From: Symbiodinium natans | Taxonomy: Eukaryota > Sar > Dinophyceae > Suessiales > Symbiodiniaceae | Length of the DNA: 64,000 nt | Direction: 5' to 3' | Assembly (NCBI GenBank): GCA_905221605.1 | Contig: CAJNDS010002298.1 | Coordinates: 243,085 to 307,084 of the forward strand | In this document: positions 57,908 to 64,000 of the stretch, piece after piece | Layout: each line of letters starts with the position of its first letter | Position numbering within the stretch: position 1 is the stretch's first letter | The notes under the pieces: model-generated | What the model was told of the DNA's origin: nothing | Database searches by the model: none | What the model saw: the letters and a program-made list of their open reading frames with translations, nothing else | Position numbers and translations under genes: made by a program

Positions 57908-59815
57908 TCACAAGGGTGAGTCGCAGCCGTGACATCTGACATTGCTGCTTAGCTCACACTTCGGCAAGTAAAGCTCGGGCCAATCTAGCCCCTTCTCAAA
58001 CTCCTCCACCCACTGCCGGTCGGACGGCAACTCATGAATCGGATTCCACCTCAAAGCCGCTGTTTCAAATGGCCGCGGGTTTTCCCGGCTCCCACCTGCA
58101 CCTGAGCTCCCTGCCGAAGACCCCGGAGGTAGTCCACCGCGGCCACACCGAAGGGACCACTCCCACAGCCTGGGACCTCGAGAGCATCGCATCGTTCTCA
58201 GAAGGCTCTGGGGGGCGAAGAGTATGAGTACTTTCCTACTGGCCGCCTCTTTGCTGTATTGCCCTTGCTCGCAAGGCGAAGGGGAATAGACATACCTGGG
58301 CACACGCGCACGGAATTTGCAGACCATGCTTCAGTACGCGTGGATACATGCAGTGGGGCGCAGACTGGCGGCAGGCCTTGTAGAAGAGGTAACCTCGTCT
58401 GCACGCGAGCTTCTGTTCTTCCCTGCACACATGCTCGGGTTCCAGGCCTAACTCCTTCAAGTTCCTGTAGAAGGGCTCAAAAAGCTGTGCAGCCTGCTGT
58501 TTTGCTCGAAGTGGTCAGAAGCAACTCAGCCACATTGGCAACCACATTAGCAGCGACATGCAACAGCTACATGCAACAGCTGACACAGCTGCTGCTTCCC
58601 ACGGCTTCCCAAAGCCTCCAACTCCATGGAGAGGAATTTGGGCAACTCAGGTCGCCGGCCTCAACTGCTGCTAACACCTGCTCACACCTCTTACCAGTAT
58701 CTCAAGAAAGGATGCGTGCCGCACGACACCGACTATGGGCAAGGCCAGCATCTCTTTGAGACTGTACCAGCGAGTCCAAGCAGTCGATGGTACTGGATTC
58801 CACATCGATCTTCATGTATACCTTGCATCTAGAACAGCATCTTGCAGCAAAGGATGCAGCAAAAACTCGGCGCATGGAAGCATGGCAGCTGCGCGCGCTA
58901 AGCTCCACACAGCTTGGCCAAACAAGCGCAGCAGATCAGCGCATTCGATAGTGCCTCCGCTTGACTTGAAGCGGAGTTGAATCGAAGGCTTTCTGCAGCA
59001 CAAGTACATGAAGCACATCGACTGTTTCTGTTGAAAAGCTCACAGACCGTCAGGAATGAGCTTCAAGAACCCTGGTTCCGAGTCTGCAGCGGACAGAGGT
59101 GGCCACGCCGCCAACTTCCTCCACCCACGCCTGCGCGTTACTTTGCTCCTGGCAAAGCAAGGTTCAATAAGGTTCACTTGTCGTGCCGTGCATCGTAGAT
59201 CATCGTAGTGCACTCTCAGCGTGCCGGGGCAGTCCGGACGCTGGTCGAAGGCGTAGACGGTGGTGCTGCTGCCGCCTCCTCCTGGTGGTGCAACTGCCTA
59301 AGACCCAGAGATCGGGAGAGGCCGTCGTACTATGGAAGGTCAGAACTTCAGAACTTCACATGTCAAAGGACCTGGCAGCATGAAGAAACAACAGCTTCCC
59401 CGCCAGCACCAAAGGCCTCAGTTGCCACCGTGCTTCCCCAGACAGAGAGCCGCTAAGGGGCTCAAGCCGGAATCTCAGGTAACTGCTTCACCCAGTCGAT
59501 GGTCATCGCCACCTTCTCAGAACATCTCGTGTCTTGCCCTCTACTGTGGACCTCTTGCGTTGTCTTGCTGCTCTTTGGCCTCTATGGCCCGTCGATTGGC
59601 TTCCACGGCAACAACGCGAAAGCCCTGCGACAGGAAGTAACGCCTTTGTCCATGGCAGATACAAAACGCCTGCGCCAGGGAACAACGACATCTCAGTAGC
59701 GTACGAGTCCGCTCCCAGCCCCATGCCTCCAGGACGCAGGCCAAACGGCTAAAGCTTCTGACGCTCTGTAGCGGATTTCATCTCCAAGGCCTACATCAAT
59801 GACCAGCGGAGCAGC
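57908..59815 (-). CDS. FkbM-family methyltransferase (multi-exon, possible frameshift)
   Basis: SAM-dependent methyltransferase of the FkbM type, usually O-methylating sugars or small molecules. Minus-strand exons: 59773-59815 (AAPLVIDVGLGDE, start of the SAM-binding strand), 59552-59643 (RYFLSQGFRVVAVEAN, the classic glycine-to-acid strand), about 58911-58964 (GGTIECADLLRLFGQA), 58768-58821 (VYMKIDVESSTIDCLDSL, the family hallmark KIDVE), 58616-58677 (LPKFLSMELE), about 58330-58500 (EPFYRNLKELGLEPEH; GYLFYKACRQSA) and about 57908-58110 (ETAALRWNPIHELPSD, DRQWVEEFEKGLDW). One or more exons between 59552 and 58964 were not resolved. In exon 58616-58677 the frame changes by one base near 58645, so this copy may be damaged or contain an assembly error. 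Substrate unknown. Confidence 0.75.
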
Positions 59816-59839
59816 CTGGTGAAAGTTGACTGTAGCCTC

Positions 59840-60140
59840 TCAAGAGTGCCTAGCAGGGACTGCGCTGCCTCTGCTCCATCTGCTCTTCCAATCTCGGCTT
59901 CCTCTGGCATAAGGCTTCGATGACAGTCTGCAAATGTCTGCAAGATGCAGGTCAAAGGTGGTCCTGGATGTGCAGCACTGGATCCGGCAGGTGATACGGA
60001 AGTCCCAGGATATAAAAGTTGTAGGCCACCTGGCATCGGGGGAGCAGTGTGCGAAAGTTGACCAGCCCAACACACAGGTACCGGCCTGAGAAGGGGTGAT
60101 GCCGTACAGCGCGAAGAAAGTGGCCTGCAGAGGCTGGCAG
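59840..60140 (-). CDS. probable exon, unknown protein
   Basis: From an AG|G acceptor near 60090 the minus strand reads RYLCVGLVNFRTLLPRCQVA, then YNFYILGLPYHLPDPVLHIQ. It is clearly protein-like and lies directly upstream of the first FkbM exon, so it may be an N-terminal exon of that gene or the end of a neighbour. No family was recognised. Confidence 0.35.
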
Positions 60141-60287
60141 ATCTGGTTACTCGAGGGCGGCATTCACAGCATATTGGGATGAGACGGGAGCCCACCAGTA
60201 CTTGCAGATGAGGCATGAAGAGACAGGGGCTCAGCAGTAAGCTCGACATCAGCATCCAAGTGGAACAAATCCCGGAAGGGGAGGACG

Positions 60288-60402
60288 AGGGGGGGGGGGG
60301 GGGGAAGATGCATCTCACATTTCAACACCCGCCAAGCCCAAGCAAACGACTGAGTCGGTCCTCTCCCACCTATTCATTCCTTTCCCCCCCCCCCCCCCCA
60401 CA
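60288..60402. repeat. G-run and C-run about 95 bp apart
   Basis: A run of at least 14 G (about 60289-60303) and a run of at least 14 C (about 60386-60400) could pair as a hairpin arm or form quadruplex DNA. Lengths of such runs are often misassembled. Confidence 0.6.
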
Positions 60403-60599
60403 CCGACGGATCTAGATGGCTCGGACCACCAGAGTAGCTGAACCAAATTGAAATTGAGCTACTCAGACACCCCAAGCAAGCCAAAGACGCAAGCGCATTG
60501 AACTTCAAGCCCCAATGCACTCCACAAACATCTTCGACGGTTAGCCCAACTTGCCCGAAACTCCCGAAGCTGGCCTCTTCAAAGGCGCAACCCGTGATT

Positions 60600-60745
60600 A
60601 GAGACAATCCTGACCAGATTCTGTGCTCTTGAGCTGCTCATTGCTTCTGCAAAGGCAGTAACTTCTTTTGCAGATGCAAAACTCATGGGGGTGCGGCCGA
60701 TGTCGTAGAAGGACCAGGGCTGGATGGACTGCGCAGGAAAATAGC
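60600..60745 (-). CDS. probable exon, unknown protein
   Basis: From a possible acceptor (CTGCGCAG|TCC) the minus strand reads SIQPWSFYDIGRTPMSFASA, then KEVTAFAEAMSSSRAQNL before a possible donor (AATCTG|GTCAGG). Protein-like, no family recognised. A related frame at 60400-60600 (FGQVGLTVEDVCGVHWGLKF) may be the next exon. Confidence 0.3.
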
Positions 60746-60979
60746 TTTGATGGAGCACACGGAGCGCACACACGGAAAGAGCACACACTGAGCACACGGA
60801 TGGAGACAGGAGCAGGCGCATGACATGGCTCTGACAAACCCCTGTGCTCGTTGAACGCTAGGCAACATGCTTGGTGGAGGTACAGACCAACAAAAGCCCG
60901 ACAGGAAAACTTTAGGGCGGGAGGGAAAGTGCTAAACCCAGAAGGCATGCAACATCTAGGCAAGATTAGAGTTCTACAC

Positions 60980-63900
60980 AAGATTTGTCCGATGCTCGAC
61001 CTGACTTCGCGTTGACGCGAAGACTGCCAGGAGGAAGCCAGACACGCACGTCCTTGGAGTCTCGGTTGGCCACAGAGCCGCTCTGAAAGCCCGCCCGCAT
61101 GTCTCGGTTCAGGGCTCTTTCCAAACTGGGTGCAGATTCACCTCCTGATTCTTGAGTAGGTCAGGAAGTCTCCATCACCACACAAGACATGACAAAACTC
61201 TATGTCGCGCTTTGCAATGCTATGGGGGGCGTCTCTCAGGGAAGGTAGATTGCCCTGTCCTCGGCTCCGATCACCGGGAGCTGAGGGCGCTGGGTGTAGA
61301 GCAAGTCCTTCCATTTGACATGGCACGTTCTCCGACGTACATGCTTCACTCCATTTCCACATGTGTTTTTGTTTTGAAAAGCTTTGTCGACTTCAAGACC
61401 CACGAACATGGATCATCTTCAACACCTTTCTGTTGCTGCAATCATGTGCAGCCCGGATGCCCTGACAAAGGCAGGGGGTCAGCCGTGCCCAGCGTTGCCA
61501 AACAGCAACAGGAGAAGGGCCAGAACTCTTGACTGCCGCAAACGGGTGAATGCTTATCACTCTACTCTGCCCACTGGCTTCTCCCCTTGCACTCGCTCCT
61601 GCAGAACACCGCGCGCCTGGAGCACCAGCCTCAGCACTTCAGCCGCACAATTTGCCAAACCAGGCCACCTGAACTCTCCAGAACTCGCCGCCTTGTGAAG
61701 CCTCTGTATCTCACGCCGCCAACACGGTTTGGGCGAAGCTTAGGGACTTCATTCTCTAGGGCTTGGAACAATGGAGGATAGTTCGGTTTGGTCAGGTGGG
61801 TTACGTGCGCTTCTGCTCTTCCCTCTCGGTGCGTTGCTGTTGGCTGTCGCAGAGCCAACACCGAGTCTGTGCAGGAACGCAATGGAACACGCAAAAAGCT
61901 GGGGCAAAAGGGGCTCTGTGACTCTACGGGCTCTGGAAGCCGAGAAGACGAGAGCCTTCTGACTTGGGAATTGAGCGTACACGACTCACAAGACCACTCT
62001 TCGGCTGGCCTTCTGCTTCCACTCCTGGTCAAATCAAATTCCCCAGCAGACCTTCGGGTTCTCGGACCAAGCCCAACAATTTGGGTCATTTTTCGGAATC
62101 AGGGAGTAGTGCCACGCTCCTCCAGAAAGCTCCTGAAGGGTTCGGCTGTGCAGGCCGTCTGGTGGAAGTACCTCAAGCCGTATAGCACACGGACACAGCC
62201 GCGCTGTGATTTTGGGTTGCTGTCTTCGAGGAGCCGCACGGGCAGCCGGCAGCGCTGACCTCTGAACTGACCGCCTGTTCAAGCACTCACCAACTGTACA
62301 TCCAGTTTCTCATCTCAAAGTATCTCAAAGGAGGCAAGAAAGCCGACCCCGCTCCTCCGTTGCCAGACTGATGAGGAGTGGGCCTCAAGAGAGGCACGCG
62401 ACATCACGAGGCATCACGTTGCACACATCTGAGGGATAATGGTCCGTCTCGTGCACTGAGGCCATCACTGAGTGCCCAGGAGAGACGAGCAACCATGGCA
62501 TCATCCCGCCAGTGAACAATGGAGACTCCGAACTAGATTGGAATCTTGAAACGTTTGGTTAGGGACAGCTGGCGCACGCAAAGCAGTGAAGCTCCGACTG
62601 ACACCATGAACTCACAATTCTACACCATTCGGTGCCATGAGACTAACGAGACTAATGGGACTCAAGCTTCTGCTGAGACGCCAAACATGGGGAAGCACAG
62701 ACCAATCCCGAGTCCCAGCTGAGGGTTCAAGCTTCTCACAGCTTCTCAGAAAACACGAGTCAGAAAATCTAATTCAGAGATTGAATCAGAGAGCACGAGC
62801 ACCTCCCGCGGCCAATAGGCCGCCCACGGTGAGATTCGGATGAGCTGCACCTCGCTTGAAACTTCTCAAGAGATGCAGCGACGAAGCACTGCCATGACTT
62901 TTCCACGCCGAAGCTTTCAACTTGGCTTCCGCACCGGGTGGAGCCATGACTGGAGGCGGAGCTGGTCGCCGCTCGATAGGGCTTTGCGGAGCTTGACTCT
63001 ATATTCAGGCGCAGAACCTGTACTCTTACGCCGTGTCACTACTGTATCATACTTTTTTGTGGAGGCTAAACAGCAAACGGCAATATGCTTAGTGTCATGA
63101 TGTACGAGACACCCTTTCTTGGTTGAGGCTGGCTGCGAAAACCTAATTGCCAGAGGCCCGAGCCCTAGATCACCCTACAAACCAACATGACATATCTCCA
63201 TGACGGTCAGCCTTCAGTTCTCTACTTGAGACTGCACCAAGTCGCGGGATGTCAACGTATGTCAACCAAGATGCTTGAACTGCGCAAGGCTGCTGGGGTG
63301 ACACACAGGACCTAACAACCCCCCCCCCCCACAAGTGAACCAATGGAAACCTGGTGGGATCAGCGCCACCGCGTCTCAGCGCCAGGTGTCCACAAGCCTG
63401 ACATGCCAAGTGTTTTCAACGCAGACCCACGGTGATAGGCACTGAATGATGCTGCATGGATGCCGCCGCTGCATGGTGCCTTGCAAGCTTTAGATGAGCC
63501 TCGACCATTTTGTACTGCGCTGGCACTTGACAAGCAGCAGCCATAACTGCAGCTGATTCAGCTGCACCTTCGACGCTAAGTGTAGCCGTGCTCCCCATGA
63601 GCGATCATTAACGCAGCTGAAAATGCATCCAGTCTCCCTGGCAGGGCAGTGAGGAAGATGCTCTTCTCAGCTCAATCTGAAGCCCGCGGGCCAATCAAGG
63701 GCCCACACACTTGACTTGATTTTGCTTTCCCATGTCTATTTGGGTCTTCTTCCACCATGTGGTCCACCTTGTGCACTTCCTGAGTCGAGAATGCGGGCCC
63801 CTCTTTGGCCGTATCATCTTTGCTGATCCCAGGGGCTTCGAGATAGAAAAGCAGCTGGCAAGGACAACGCCAAGATGTCATCTGACACTCGGCTCTGACC

Positions 63901-64000
63901 AGCCACCATTCTACGTTCCATTTACACGACACGTTGCTTTTAGCAAACTGAAAAACAGAAACGCTTTGAGAGCGTCCTGTGGCCGAACTTCTTCCGTCCA
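60980..64000. other. stretch with weak frames only
   Basis: Minus-strand frames at 61640-62080 (LRPNRVGGVRYRGFTRRRVL) and 63416-63598 (GAAESAAVMAAACQVPAQYK) are the most protein-like, but no exon chain or domain is visible. A C10 run sits at about 63321-63331. No RNA gene or mobile element was seen. Confidence 0.4.

Overview
The window looks like nuclear DNA of a dinoflagellate, most likely a Symbiodiniaceae-type alga. Genes are split into many short exons. Introns end in AG, usually AG|G, and begin with GT or very often GC. PPR and OPR-type organelle RNA factors, CCCH zinc fingers, an FkbM methyltransferase and an interstitial CCCTAAA tract all fit. The genus is inference; no marker gene is present.

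Seven gene loci could be rebuilt by hand from homology plus splice phase, and all seven lie on the minus strand: a D-cysteine desulfhydrase/ACC deaminase-like PLP enzyme (about 0.1-1.5 kb); a CCCH zinc-finger protein with three related modules (7.8-10.1 kb); a pentatricopeptide protein whose C-terminus carries an OPR-like region and an RluA-type pseudouridine synthase domain (17.0-22.6 kb); a coiled-coil protein made of small phase-0 exons with microsatellite-filled introns (24.9-28.0 kb); an amino acid/auxin permease (AAAP, SLC38-like) transporter (47.5-49.8 kb); RNA polymerase III subunit RPC5 (54.2-55.4 kb); and an FkbM-family methyltransferase (57.9-59.8 kb). About a dozen further stretches look coding by composition, most on the minus strand, but I cannot name them.

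The rest is mostly repeats: an 11-bp satellite (15.8-16.65 kb), long CTTT, CTT, CTA and GA tracts, a 3.1-kb satellite of about 53-bp units with higher-order structure (40.1-43.2 kb), C-rich and dispersed repeats with a telomere-like tract (50.2-51.65 kb), and a 92-bp MITE-like element with perfect 20-bp inverted ends and a 7-bp target duplication (38.46-38.55 kb).

The genes do not form one pathway. Their shared strand fits the unidirectional gene blocks known from dinoflagellates. The items most worth a second look are the PPR-OPR-RluA fusion, the MITE that may act as an intron, the duplicated CCCH and coiled-coil exons, and the satellite whose 9-bp core flips orientation. Exon ends are manual predictions without transcript support.
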